NCBI GenBank assembly: GCA_030038955.1
Contig: JASHQV010000431.1
Location: 1 to 17,244, forward strand
Direction of reading: 5' to 3'
Length of the DNA stretch: 17,244 bases
DNA from: Solirubrobacteraceae bacterium
GTDB taxonomy: Bacteria; Actinomycetota; Thermoleophilia; Solirubrobacterales; Solirubrobacteraceae
The notes beneath the pieces were generated by a model. The model made no database searches. It was not told where the DNA came from and saw only the letters and a program-made list of their open reading frames with translations. The translations under genes and the position numbers were made by a program. This document shows, one piece after another, positions 1-7,689 of the stretch; position 1 is the first letter of the stretch, and each line of letters begins with the position of its first letter.

Positions 1-162
1 GTCGTCGCCGCCGAGCTCGCCGCCGGCGCGGCGGCCTCGGCGGCCCACCTGGTCGAGGTGAACCTCGTGGTCGGGACCGACCAGGCGCGCACCGGCCGGG
101 CGCGCCGCCACGCCCGGGCGGCCGCTGAGGCGGCCGCCCGGGCGGCCTCGACGGAGGCGTGA
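1..162 (+). CDS. C-terminal end of a formiminotetrahydrofolate cyclodeaminase-like protein (partial)
   Basis: The reading frame is open from base 1 to a TGA at 160-162 and gives the last 53 residues of a protein that begins outside the window. The visible part is an alanine-rich helix followed by HLVEVNLVVGTDQ and a charged alanine/arginine helix. That pattern resembles the last helices of the FTCD_C fold (formiminotetrahydrofolate cyclodeaminase / methenyl-THF cyclohydrolase-like), where a similar AA..GAA.NVEINL segment is common. Members act in folate one-carbon metabolism. Only the tail is visible, so no catalytic residue can be checked and the assignment rests on one motif. A LigM-like demethylase that uses THF lies about 6 kb away, but the two are separated by a four-gene minus-strand block and a link is speculative. 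Confidence 0.5.
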   Translation, partial: VVAAELAAGAAASAAHLVEVNLVVGTDQARTGRARRHARAAAEAAARAASTEA

Positions 163-232
163 GCTGCCCATCCCTGCCACTTCTTCCGCAGCTCGGGAAG
201 AAACCGGCGCCGTGATCCGTCAAGCAGAGACG

Positions 233-481
233 ATGTCCGACTACACCGAGGAGCGACTGGCTGAGTTGATCGCGGCCCTTCCCCCGGCCCCTGCGGGCTG
301 GATGCAGGCCGCGTCCGAGCTGCCGTTCGCCTCGGCGGCGATCGACGGCATCGTGGCTCGCTGCCTATCCGAGCAGGCAGCTCGGCAGGCGACGCTGGCC
401 GACCTCGAGTCCGCGCTGCGTCAAGCGGGGGTGGAGCCGCACAGGCAGCTGGTTCAGCGTCTGCGTGAGCGGCTCGCCTGA
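233..481 (+). CDS. Small hypothetical protein
   Basis: An 82-residue acidic, helical protein beginning MSDYTEERLAELIAALPPAP. I recognise no enzymatic motif, membrane segment or signal peptide. The segment LIAALPPAPAGWMQAASELP followed by IDGIVARC and a helical LADLESALRQAG region resembles small uncharacterised proteins of high-GC actinobacteria, but I cannot name a family. An in-frame GTG at 212 would add seven residues. I prefer the ATG at 233 because the conserved-looking part starts there, but neither start has a convincing ribosome binding site. The gene follows the cyclodeaminase-like gene by 70 bases on the same strand and is followed by a hairpin, so the two may form one transcription unit. 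Confidence 0.6.
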   Translation: MSDYTEERLAELIAALPPAPAGWMQAASELPFASAAIDGIVARCLSEQAARQATLADLESALRQAGVEPHRQLVQRLRERLA

Positions 482-513
482 CGCACGCGCGGACTCTTCT
501 CCCCACGTCGCCG

Positions 514-539
514 GACCGGCCTTGCGCTAGCGGCCGGTC
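514..539 (+). terminator. Hairpin after the small hypothetical gene
   Basis: An 8-bp perfect stem (514-521 with 532-539) around a 10-base loop begins 32 bases after the stop at 481. A short pyrimidine run, CTACTTTCTCT, follows. It would suit termination of the rightward genes before the convergent exporter gene that ends at 649. The T-run is poor, so this is a plausible but not strong intrinsic terminator. Confidence 0.4.
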
Positions 540-648
540 GCTACTTTCTCTAGCCGGTCGGTAAACGCACGGATAGGCACAGCTAAAGCGCCCGCCGCCC
601 TAACACAACCGCTGCGAACGCGTAATCACGGACTCCTCGACGGCGCGT

Positions 649-1794
649 TCACGTGCGCGCCAGCCGCAACGCCAGCAGCGCCCCGAGCGAGCACGCGGGC
701 ATCAGGATCGCCAGCGGCAGTGCGCTGTGCGAGCCGGCCACTCCGGCCAGCGGAGCCACGATCGAGCCGAGCGCGAACTGCGCGAAGCCGAAGATCCCCG
801 AGGCGCTGCCGGCGCGCTGGCCGTGGTCCTCCATGACCAGCACCGTGGCCATCGGCACCACCGCGCCAAAGCTCGAGGCGGCCACGAACAGGCAGACCAG
901 CAGCGGCACGAGGCCGGCGCCGGCCACCACCACCGCCAGCAGCCCACCCGCGGCGAGCAGCTGTGCGCCGAGGGCCACCCGTAGGATCGCGGCGGGCGCC
1001 GTCCGCCGCAGTCTCGCGGAGGCGAGCTGTCGGGCCACGAGGATGCCGGCTCCGTTGCCCGCGAACACCAGACTGAACTCCTGCGGACTGAGCCCGTGGA
1101 TCCGCTCGAGCACGAACGGGGACGCCGAGATGTAGGCCATCAGCGTGCCGTACGCGAGCGCTCCGCAGAATGTGTGGCCGAGGTAGCGGCGATCGCGCAG
1201 CAGCACGTCAACAGCGCCGTGCACGGCCGCCAAGCCGCCCCGGTCGCGGCGCTCGGATGCGAGCGACTCCGGCACCCACGCCAGCGACGCGGCCAGCACG
1301 AGCACGCCGATCAACGCGAGCGTCACAAAGATCCCTCGCCAGTCGGTGATGTGCAGCAGCAGCCCGCCGGTGATCGGCGCGACGATCGGCCCCAATCCGC
1401 CCACCAGCATCAGCGCCGCATACGCACGCGCGGCGACGATGCCGTGGGCACGGTCTCGGATCACGGCGCGCCCGACGGCGATCCCGAACGCGCCGGCCAC
1501 GCCCTGGACGAACCGCAGCACCAGCAGCGGCACGATGCTGGGCACGGCCGCGCACGCGCCCGAGGCGATCACATACGCACCCAGCCCAACCAGGATCGGG
1601 CGCCGGCGCCCGAGCGCGTCGCTGATCGGGCCGGCCAGCACCTGACCGGCGGCGAGTCCGATCAGCGACAGCGACAGGGTGAGCTGCGCCACCGATGGTG
1701 TCGACCCGAGGTCGCGCGTGATCGACGGCAGCGCCGGCAGGTACATGTCGATCGACAGCGGGCCGAACGCCGACAGAGCGCCAAGCACCCACAT
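649..1794 (-). CDS. Bcr/CflA-type MFS multidrug efflux transporter
   Basis: A 381-residue integral membrane protein with about 12 hydrophobic segments, as expected of the major facilitator superfamily. The N-terminus FGPLSIDMYLPALP and the loop GPISDALGRRRPILVG (motif A, about residues 56-71) are hallmarks of the Bcr/CflA drug:H+ antiporter subfamily, as is LRFVQGVAGAFGIAVGRAVIRD (about 93-114). Such proteins export drugs such as bicyclomycin, chloramphenicol or sulfonamides, and some export amino acids; the substrate here cannot be deduced. The ATG at 1792-1794 lies almost directly before the first membrane helix, leaving a shorter cytosolic tail than usual, and has no visible Shine-Dalgarno sequence. 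The upstream frame is open for 28 codons back to the permease stop but holds only a CTG as alternative start. It is the last gene of the minus-strand transporter block, 84 bases after the permease. Confidence 0.88.
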   Translation of the reverse strand: MWVLGALSAFGPLSIDMYLPALPSITRDLGSTPSVAQLTLSLSLIGLAAGQVLAGPISDALGRRRPILVGLGAYVIASGACAAVPSIVPLLVLRFVQGVAGAFGIAVGRAVIRDRAHGIVAARAYAALMLVGGLGPIVAPITGGLLLHITDWRGIFVTLALIGVLVLAASLAWVPESLASERRDRGGLAAVHGAVDVLLRDRRYLGHTFCGALAYGTLMAYISASPFVLERIHGLSPQEFSLVFAGNGAGILVARQLASARLRRTAPAAILRVALGAQLLAAGGLLAVVVAGAGLVPLLVCLFVAASSFGAVVPMATVLVMEDHGQRAGSASGIFGFAQFALGSIVAPLAGVAGSHSALPLAILMPACSLGALLALRLART

Positions 1795-1878
1795 CGTGGC
1801 GCGGGGGATTGGCGACCGCTGCGCGGCCGGCCTGCGCGACGCCTTGAGCCCCTCAGAGCGCAGGGCTGCAGCGACCGG

Positions 1879-2925
1879 TCACGGTGACGTGCCGGCCGCG
1901 CGACGCTTGCGGACGACCCGCGAGAACACGACCGCCACCACCAGCACGATCCCGTAGAAGAGCGGCTGCACGTAGGGTTGGGCGCCGAGGTTCTCGAGCC
2001 CGGCGACCCCGGTCGCCAGGAAGTACACCGAGACGCCGGCCCCGATCGCGTTAAAGCGGCCCGGCTGAATCGTGGTCAGACCGAGGAACGCCGCGGCGTA
2101 TGCCGACAGCAGCAGCGAGTCCGCGCCGCCGGCCGTCGACCCGCCCTGGGTACCGAGCTCGAGGATTCCGGCGAGGCCCGCGATCAGCCCGGCGATCACG
2201 AACCCCCAGAAGCGGGTCGAGCCGACCTTGAAGCCGCTAAGGCGCGCGACCTCGCGTGACTGGCCGACGAACAGCGAACGCTGGCCGAACGGCGTGAACG
2301 TCAGCACGTACCACATGATCAGCATGATCGCGACGCCGTACCAGAACTCGATCGGAATCGACAGCAGGTGCTTGCTGAACGTCCAGTCGGTCAGCTTCGG
2401 CGACACGCCCACGATCGTCTGCTCGTTGGAGATCCACTGCGAGATGCCATCGAACACGGTTCCGGTCGCCAGCGTGATGATGAACGGGTTGACGTCATAA
2501 CGGACGACGATCGCCCCGTTGATCGTCCCGCAGACGACCGCAACGACCAGTCCGATCAGGATCGCCGGCACGATCGCGACGCCATGGTTGACGTTCAGCC
2601 AGGCGATCATCATCGAGGTCAGGCCGGTGTTGGCCGCGACCGACAGGTCGAGGTCGCCGTTGGTGAGCGGCACCAGCAGCGCCATCACCATCACGAACAG
2701 CGTCGCGTTGTCGCCGAAGATGTTCGCGAAGTTGTCGAACGTCAGGAACGTGCTGGGCGAGTGCAGGCCGAACCCGATCACGACCGCCACCCACGCGAGC
2801 GGCAGCAGGATCGTTTCGAGCGCGCGCGCATGCAGCAGCCGTGAGACGGGATTCACGCGCCTCGCGCCTCCGGTGGGTCCGACGGGAGGAGCGGTCCTGG
2901 CCGGCTCGTCCACGTTCGTCGTCAT
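1879..2925 (-). CDS. Sugar-type ABC transporter permease (RbsC family, BPD_transp_2)
   Basis: A 348-residue polytopic membrane protein of the RbsC/XylH type. It forms the channel of a CUT2-class importer. Recognisable elements are the cytosolic N-terminal tail (about residues 1-35), VPLTNGDLDLSVAANTGLTSM (about 85-105, matching the family's GGIDLSVG segment), TLATGTVFDGISQ and the coupling region GQSREVARLSGFKV (about 221-234), where RbsC proteins have N..AA..SGI. At the family-defining site the sequence is NGDLDLSV rather than GGIDLSVG. The ATG at 2925 overlaps the ATPase stop by four bases (ATGA), so the two are almost certainly translationally coupled. Substrate is not evident. RbsC-type permeases usually carry monosaccharides, but the adjacent aromatic-degradation genes leave open a role in uptake of a related compound. 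Confidence 0.9.
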   Translation of the reverse strand: MTTNVDEPARTAPPVGPTGGARRVNPVSRLLHARALETILLPLAWVAVVIGFGLHSPSTFLTFDNFANIFGDNATLFVMVMALLVPLTNGDLDLSVAANTGLTSMMIAWLNVNHGVAIVPAILIGLVVAVVCGTINGAIVVRYDVNPFIITLATGTVFDGISQWISNEQTIVGVSPKLTDWTFSKHLLSIPIEFWYGVAIMLIMWYVLTFTPFGQRSLFVGQSREVARLSGFKVGSTRFWGFVIAGLIAGLAGILELGTQGGSTAGGADSLLLSAYAAAFLGLTTIQPGRFNAIGAGVSVYFLATGVAGLENLGAQPYVQPLFYGIVLVVAVVFSRVVRKRRAAGTSP

Positions 2926-4562
2926 GACGCTCTGCTCACCTCTCTCTGCCCGCCACGCGCGGCGGCGGCGTAGACCTCGCTGGTAATCCTGTCACGGCTG
3001 AACGGCGGGGCGACGGTGCCGGCGATCACGCCGTTGGCGCACAGCAGGATCCGGTGCGCGATCGACGCGAGCTCATCGAAGTCGGTGGACACCCAGACGA
3101 TCGCGACGCCCGCGCTGGCGCGCTCGCGCATCAGCGCGTAGATCTCGTTGCGGGTGGTCACGTCGACGCCCTGGGTGGGCTCGTGCAGCAGCAGCAGGCG
3201 TGGGCTCTGCTCGAGCCACCGCGCGAGCACGACCTTCTGCTGGTTGCCGCCGGACAGCGACGACATGCTCAGATCGACGTTGCGCGGGCGCACGTCGTAG
3301 ATCTCGGCACGCTGAGTCGCGGTCTCACGCAGCTTGCCGGCCCGCAGCACCCGCCTGACCACGAAGCTCTCCAGCGACAGCGACAGCATGTTCAGCGCCA
3401 TCGACAGCTCGGCGACGACGCCGTGCTGCTTGCGGTCGGCCGGAACCAGCGCGACACCGAGCCCGATCGCCTTGTTCGGGCTCAGCTCCGAGGCGTCGCC
3501 GCTCCAGTCGCCGATCGACACCTCTCCGGTGGCCCCGGCGGCGTGCCCGAACAGCGCGTACGGCACGTCCTCGCTGCCGCCGCCGAGCAGCCCCGCGATG
3601 CCGAGGATCTCGCCGGCATGAACTTCGAAGCTGACATCGCGAGCACGCCCCGCCGACAACCCCTTGACGGACAGCACGACGCCGCCGTGCTCCACTTTTG
3701 CCGCCTGCTCGCGTGAGGCAGTCGCCTGCCCGGTCGCGCCGGGTCCGAGCTGGTGTCCGGAGACGAGCTCGATCAAGTCGGCGTTGCTGGCCTCGCTGAG
3801 CATCACGTCGCCGACCTTCGCGCCGTCGCGCAGGACCACGGCGCGGTCGGCGATCTCACGCACCGCGGTCATGTCGTGCGACACGAACAGCACCCCAAAG
3901 CCGTTGCCGATCACGCGACGGATCAGGTCGTACAGGAAGACCTTCTCGTGCTCGGGCAGGAACACCGTCGGCTCGTCCAGCACGAGCACGCCGGTCGCCT
4001 GCTCGTTCCGCTCGCGGTACTCGCGCAGCTCCCACGCCGCGCGCACGATCGCCACCAGCGCCTGCGAGGTGGGGCGGAGGCTCCCGACCAGCGCCGTCAC
4101 CTCGAGGTCGACGCCGTAGCTGTCGAAGATCTCACGGGCGCGCTGGCGCTCCTCGCGCCAGTGGATCCGCCTCGCCGAGTCGACCCCACGCGTCACCCGG
4201 TGGGCGACGAACAGGTTCTCCACGACCGTCAGCTGGTTGGCGAGGCCGAGGTCCTGGTAGACGAAGCTGAGCCCGACGGAGCGGGCCTCGCCGAGCGGGA
4301 CCGGCAGCGGTACGTCGACGCCGTCCATCTTTAGGTGGCCGCCGGGATCGGGCACGTGATATCCGGCGAGGATCTTGACGACCGTCGTCTTGCCTGACCC
4401 GTTCTCGCCGAGCAGCGCGACCACCTCGCCCGCGCCGACCGACAGATCGACCCCCTTCAGCGCCCGCTGGGCCCCGAAGCGCTTGGCGAGATTCGTCGCC
4501 TCCAGCGCCGGGACCCGCGACGCGACCTCGGCCGCGGGTGCCGCCGACCCGATACCGCTCAT
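2922..4562 (-). CDS. Sugar-type ABC transporter ATP-binding protein (RbsA-like, two ATPase domains)
   Basis: A 546-residue protein with two ATPase domains fused in tandem, the layout of RbsA/MglA/XylG. Domain 1 has Walker A GENGSGKTT (52-60), Q-loop Gln103, Walker B VLVLDEP (192-198) and the switch His229. Its signature motif is degenerate: SLRPTSQALVAIVRA stands where LSxGQ(Q) is expected. It is followed by an unusual charged stretch, WELREYRERNEQ. Domain 2 has a degenerate P-loop region (GLLGGGSED, 324-332), normal for this family, but an intact LSGGNQQ signature (436-442) and a Walker B reading LLLLHEPT, with His in place of the usual Asp. As in RbsA, one composite site is probably catalytic. 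It follows the binding-protein gene by 47 bases and overlaps the permease gene by four, so this is one operon. Confidence 0.9.
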   Translation of the reverse strand: MSGIGSAAPAAEVASRVPALEATNLAKRFGAQRALKGVDLSVGAGEVVALLGENGSGKTTVVKILAGYHVPDPGGHLKMDGVDVPLPVPLGEARSVGLSFVYQDLGLANQLTVVENLFVAHRVTRGVDSARRIHWREERQRAREIFDSYGVDLEVTALVGSLRPTSQALVAIVRAAWELREYRERNEQATGVLVLDEPTVFLPEHEKVFLYDLIRRVIGNGFGVLFVSHDMTAVREIADRAVVLRDGAKVGDVMLSEASNADLIELVSGHQLGPGATGQATASREQAAKVEHGGVVLSVKGLSAGRARDVSFEVHAGEILGIAGLLGGGSEDVPYALFGHAAGATGEVSIGDWSGDASELSPNKAIGLGVALVPADRKQHGVVAELSMALNMLSLSLESFVVRRVLRAGKLRETATQRAEIYDVRPRNVDLSMSSLSGGNQQKVVLARWLEQSPRLLLLHEPTQGVDVTTRNEIYALMRERASAGVAIVWVSTDFDELASIAHRILLCANGVIAGTVAPPFSRDRITSEVYAAAARGGQREVSRAS

Positions 4563-4609
4563 GATCGGGAAGTATCGGGGTCCAGCGGCGCCCGCGACGT
4601 CATCGCTGC

Positions 4610-5851
4610 CTAATGGACGCCCCAGAGCTTGTCGAAGTCCGTGATGAAGGCGCCGTTGCCGAACGCCTTGTCGGAGTACGTGGGACCGGGGCCCGAGAAG
4701 AACGACGCGACGTTGCTCTTCGTGAAGAACACGTTCGGGTCGACCTCCTTGGTCACCGGCGCGGCCGCCTTGTGGTTGAGCAGGCGGATCACCTGATCCA
4801 TCGCGTCATACGCGTCCCAGCGCTCATCCGGACCCGAGTCGCCGGCGAACACCGGACTGCTCTGGACGTCGCGCTCCTCGGCGGCACCGCCGCCCCAGGC
4901 GTAGATCTTCAGGCCGGGGTGCGAGGAGGCCGCGGCGGCGACCGCCGTCACGAGATCGTCGCTCTCACCGTCGAACGTCACGATCACGGTGTTGATGCTG
5001 GGGTTGGAGCTCAGATAGCTGGCCACGCCGGAGCCGTCCGAGGTCCACTGGGTGGTCTGCAGGTTGTCGACCCGGACGATGCTGCAGGTGCTCGGGCACC
5101 ACTTGCTGATCGCCGCCTTCAGCGTCGGGTAGGCGCCGGCCTTGTCGGTCGACGGCGAACCGACGCCGGCGTCCTGGATCACCTGCGAGCTGGTCACGTA
5201 CAGGATGTGAGCGGGCTTGCCGTTCAGGTTGACCAGCGCGTCGGCGAGGTCGTCCTCGACGCCCTGCGCGGTGTTGACGGCGGTCTCGCCTTGGATCCCC
5301 GAGTAGAAGTTCGGCGCGGGGGCCTCGTTGTAGTTGCCGTCGACGACCGGAATGCCATGCGACTTCAGATCGGCCAGCTGCGGAGCCACGGCTGCGTTGA
5401 TCACGCCGCACAGCATCACCGCGGCGGCCGCATGGTCGGTGACCGCGTCCCCGAGGTTGCTGGCCCAGCCGGCCGGACCGGTCGTGCTGGACAGCGAGAT
5501 GACGTGGGCGCCGAGGCTCGTGCCGAGCGCGGCGAAGTCCTTGGTCTGTGTCGCGCAGGCGGGGATGTCGCTGCTGATCGGGAACACGATCAACGTCTTG
5601 CCCTTCACCACAGAGCCCTTCACGGCAGGGCCGGGAGCGGTCCACACGGGTGCCGCCTGGGCCGTTGCGATCACGCCCTTGAGCGTGCTCAGCTCGCTGC
5701 TGCTGATCCCGCTGCTCGTTGAGCTCGTCTTCTTCGTCGTTGTCGTGGGCTTGCTGCTGCCACACGCCGCACACGCCAGCGCGACGACCGCCACGGCTGG
5801 GATCGTGAGCAAGCGCCCGCGGGTAAGCAGCCGCCGGAACCTCGAATCCAT
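4610..5851 (-). CDS. Substrate-binding lipoprotein of a sugar-type ABC transporter
   Basis: A 413-residue exported protein, the ligand-capturing partner of the following ATPase and permease. The N-terminus has a basic region (RFRRLLTRGR), a hydrophobic core and a cysteine-containing lipobox region VALACAACGSS, so it is probably membrane-anchored at Cys27 or Cys30. A Thr/Ser/Lys-rich linker follows. The body looks like a periplasmic-binding type I fold (Peripla_BP_4): KTLIVFPISSDIPACATQ forms the first strand, then AAAVMLCGVI, KSHGIPVVDGNY and, in the second lobe, TVIVTFDGESDDLVTAV. The ATG at 5849-5851 has GAGGAG about 10 bases upstream. A GTG two codons earlier is also possible, while an ATG at 5884 would put 11 extra residues before the signal peptide. 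It is the first gene of its operon. Confidence 0.85.
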   Translation of the reverse strand: MDSRFRRLLTRGRLLTIPAVAVVALACAACGSSKPTTTTKKTSSTSSGISSSELSTLKGVIATAQAAPVWTAPGPAVKGSVVKGKTLIVFPISSDIPACATQTKDFAALGTSLGAHVISLSSTTGPAGWASNLGDAVTDHAAAAVMLCGVINAAVAPQLADLKSHGIPVVDGNYNEAPAPNFYSGIQGETAVNTAQGVEDDLADALVNLNGKPAHILYVTSSQVIQDAGVGSPSTDKAGAYPTLKAAISKWCPSTCSIVRVDNLQTTQWTSDGSGVASYLSSNPSINTVIVTFDGESDDLVTAVAAAASSHPGLKIYAWGGGAAEERDVQSSPVFAGDSGPDERWDAYDAMDQVIRLLNHKAAAPVTKEVDPNVFFTKSNVASFFSGPGPTYSDKAFGNGAFITDFDKLWGVH

Positions 5852-6199
5852 CAGCACGTCTCTCCTCTCAAAATTTCGGCACACCCCATGAAAGGCATCT
5901 GTGCCATGACGAACTTGCTCAAAACCCTAGACCTGGATCAGTTGACCCAGCATTAAGACTGAACGACCGTCAGCCAAACCGGCCGGTTGACGCCAAAATT
6001 GTAAACAATCCCGGCCGCAATCTCAAGACGTAAGTCGGCCGCAGCGAGCGTTCTGTTCGCAGCGCGCACGAGAACGCGCTCGAGCCAGCCGCCAAGGCAG
6101 TCGGGCACACGCCCGGGACGCCCCGGTCAAGCGACGCCCAGCTTCCGTCAGTCGGTGCCTGCAGCGCTCGTGCGGGCATGTTGACCTCGAATGTCCCGG
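5852..6199. other. 348-base intergenic region with palindromes and a duplicated gene end
   Basis: No convincing gene lies here on either strand. The half next to the binding-protein gene (5852-6010) is clearly more AT-rich than its surroundings, as expected for a promoter region, but I could not pick a good -35/-10 pair. It contains two short perfect palindromes, described separately. The half next to the demethylase gene (about 6110-6199) carries a second, damaged copy of that gene's 3' end. A 7-base inverted repeat (GCGTTCT / AGAACGC, about 6048-6077) lies between them but is too weak to call a terminator. Confidence 0.6.
5977..6009. promoter_or_regulatory. Candidate operators upstream of the ABC importer operon
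   Basis: Two perfect 12-base palindromes lie 126-158 bases upstream of the binding-protein start: AACCGGCCGGTT at 5977-5988 and ATTGTAAACAAT at 5998-6009. The centres are 21 bases apart, about two helical turns, so a dimeric regulator could occupy both on one face of the DNA. The second is strikingly AT-rich for this genome. LacI-family and GntR-family regulators bind sites of this size, but no regulator gene is adjacent to this operon other than the GntR gene beyond the demethylase. Function is inferred from symmetry and position only. Confidence 0.3.
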
Positions 6200-6231
6200 T
6201 CAAGCGACGCCCAGCTTCCGCCAGTCGGTGC
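6122..6231. repeat. Imperfect tandem duplication of the demethylase 3' end (73-base period)
   Basis: Bases 6122-6158 and 6195-6231 are 37-base direct repeats with a single mismatch (T6148 versus C6221). The right copy contains the last residues and stop codon of the minus-strand demethylase gene (DWRKLGVA plus stop). In the left copy the mismatch turns the Trp codon TGG into TGA. The spacer sequences show only faint similarity, so this looks like an old 73-base tandem duplication that has decayed outside the 37-base core, or a core kept for another reason. Confidence 0.75.
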
Positions 6232-7600
6232 TTCCGTAGGATTTGCGCACGCTCTCGACGTACGGCACCGGGCTGACGACCGCCCGCATCTCCGTCTGCA
6301 CGTGCCGCTCCACGGTTGGCTTGCTGCTGCCCCCATCGGGCTCGCCCCACACCAGCGTCACCTCGGTGCCCGGCTCGATCTGGGCCTCGTCGAGGATCGC
6401 CAGGCTGAGCAGCCTGCGCTCGCCGCTGCTGTAGCCGATCCAGGTCGAGATGCCGACGCTCTCGCCGTCGACCGTGACCGCGTCGTATGGGTGCATCGAG
6501 TAGACCGCGGAGGGAAACTCGATGAACTTTGCGCGCTCGCGCTGTGAGCCGAACTGGCTCGCCAGCACGCGGCCGACGTCCTCGTCTGCGAGCGCCAGCG
6601 TCACCTTGTGCCGGTGGGGACGCGACGCGGCCTGCGCCAGCGCCTCCCGGCCGATGAACTCGTGGTCGAACTTGACGAGATGCCCGTAGCCGAGGTCCCA
6701 CGGGGTCAGGTAGTAGTCCTCGATCTCGGCTGACACGAAGCTGCCACCCAGCGACGCCTTCCCCTCGTATCCGTCGGCGGGCAGCCATTCGCGGTATGGC
6801 CTCAGCGAGTCGCCGCTGTACACGGCCGGCAGTGGAGACGGGATCCAGCCGGACTCGAGCGCGTTGGAGCCGTATGCGCGGCCGCCGACAGGGCGAATCC
6901 CGAACGCCTCGCCCGCCGTCAGGATCGCCTCCCGTACCGCCTCGCCGTCCGCCCACGGCCCGAACAGCTCCCAGCCGGGCTGGCCGGCCATCCCGTGGCG
7001 CAGCGCTCGTACCGACCTGCCGGCGATCTGCACGGTTGTCATGTTGAAGAACCTCAACTCGGGCGGCGTCATGCCGAGCGCCTGCTCGATCACCGCCATC
7101 GCATTCGGTCCCTGGACCTGGAAGCGGTACGAGCGGCGCAGGCCGTCGCTGCGCAGCGCCGTGCGCTGGTCGAACGCCAGCTCGACGTCGTAGTCGCCGG
7201 TCTCGGCGTGGTAGCTGATCCAGTTGAGCGCCGGCGCCCGCCCGACCAGGTTGTATTCGTGCTCCCCCAGATGGAACAGGATCACGTCACCGATCACGTA
7301 GCCGTCCGGCGTGCACGGCACGAACTGCTTGGCCTTGTCCACCGCGAAGTTGTCGAACGTGTTGACCGCCAGGTGCGAGAGCAGCCGCTCGGCGTCGCGG
7401 CCGCGCACCGCCAGATCGGCCATGTGGTAGGACTGGTTGAACAGCACGCACGTCTGCTGCCACGCCTCCTGCTCGTCACGCCAGTTGCTGTACTCGGGCG
7501 GAACCCCTGGGTACGGGTTCGGGCCCGTCTGCGAGTTGCGCAGCATCTCAACCGGGCTGGACGCCTCGTTGAGCAGGTCCTGGAGGCTGCGATTCGGCAT
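6200..7600 (-). CDS. LigM/DesA-like tetrahydrofolate-dependent aryl O-demethylase (GcvT family)
   Basis: A 466-residue cytosolic protein of the aminomethyltransferase (GcvT) fold. It matches along its length the pattern I know from Sphingobium LigM, the vanillate/3-O-methylgallate O-demethylase. Shared segments include EMLRNSQ (18-24), a YSNWRDEQ.AW block (37-47), VGRAPALNWISYHA (119-132), LRHGMAGQPG (200-209), RAYGSNALESGWIPSPLPA (241-259), REWLPA (270-275) and MRAVVSPVPY (438-447). Arg121 and Tyr243 fall where LigM has Arg122 and Tyr247, reported as functionally important. The reaction would move the methyl of an aryl methyl ether to tetrahydrofolate. AAGGAG at 7607-7612 sits six bases before the ATG. 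It follows the GntR gene by 89 bases on the same strand. Vanillate, syringate or 3-O-methylgallate cannot be told apart from sequence. Confidence 0.88.
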   Translation of the reverse strand: MPNRSLQDLLNEASSPVEMLRNSQTGPNPYPGVPPEYSNWRDEQEAWQQTCVLFNQSYHMADLAVRGRDAERLLSHLAVNTFDNFAVDKAKQFVPCTPDGYVIGDVILFHLGEHEYNLVGRAPALNWISYHAETGDYDVELAFDQRTALRSDGLRRSYRFQVQGPNAMAVIEQALGMTPPELRFFNMTTVQIAGRSVRALRHGMAGQPGWELFGPWADGEAVREAILTAGEAFGIRPVGGRAYGSNALESGWIPSPLPAVYSGDSLRPYREWLPADGYEGKASLGGSFVSAEIEDYYLTPWDLGYGHLVKFDHEFIGREALAQAASRPHRHKVTLALADEDVGRVLASQFGSQRERAKFIEFPSAVYSMHPYDAVTVDGESVGISTWIGYSSGERRLLSLAILDEAQIEPGTEVTLVWGEPDGGSSKPTVERHVQTEMRAVVSPVPYVESVRKSYGSTDWRKLGVA

Positions 7601-7689
7601 CTTCTTCTCCTTCGGTCAGAGGCGGCAGACCGCCCTCGCGACTGATTGGACGTTCGTTCACGGTGCACGCCCGTGTTCGCCCTCGCTGA

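Noticed and set aside
1795..1881. Possible permease-exporter fusion, because the exporter frame is open back to the permease stop
   Set aside because: A real TGA separates them, both proteins are of full family length, and a shared frame is expected one time in three.
4613..5722. 369-residue plus-strand open frame over the binding-protein gene
   Set aside because: Composition is Arg/Gly/Val-rich with no motif, while the minus strand encodes a clear lipoprotein with signal peptide and ribosome binding site.
5970..6956. 328-residue minus-strand open frame spanning the demethylase 3' end and the intergenic repeats
   Set aside because: It is a frame shadow of the demethylase gene; Arg-rich sequence without domains. 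Its apparent internal repeat comes from the 37-base DNA duplication.
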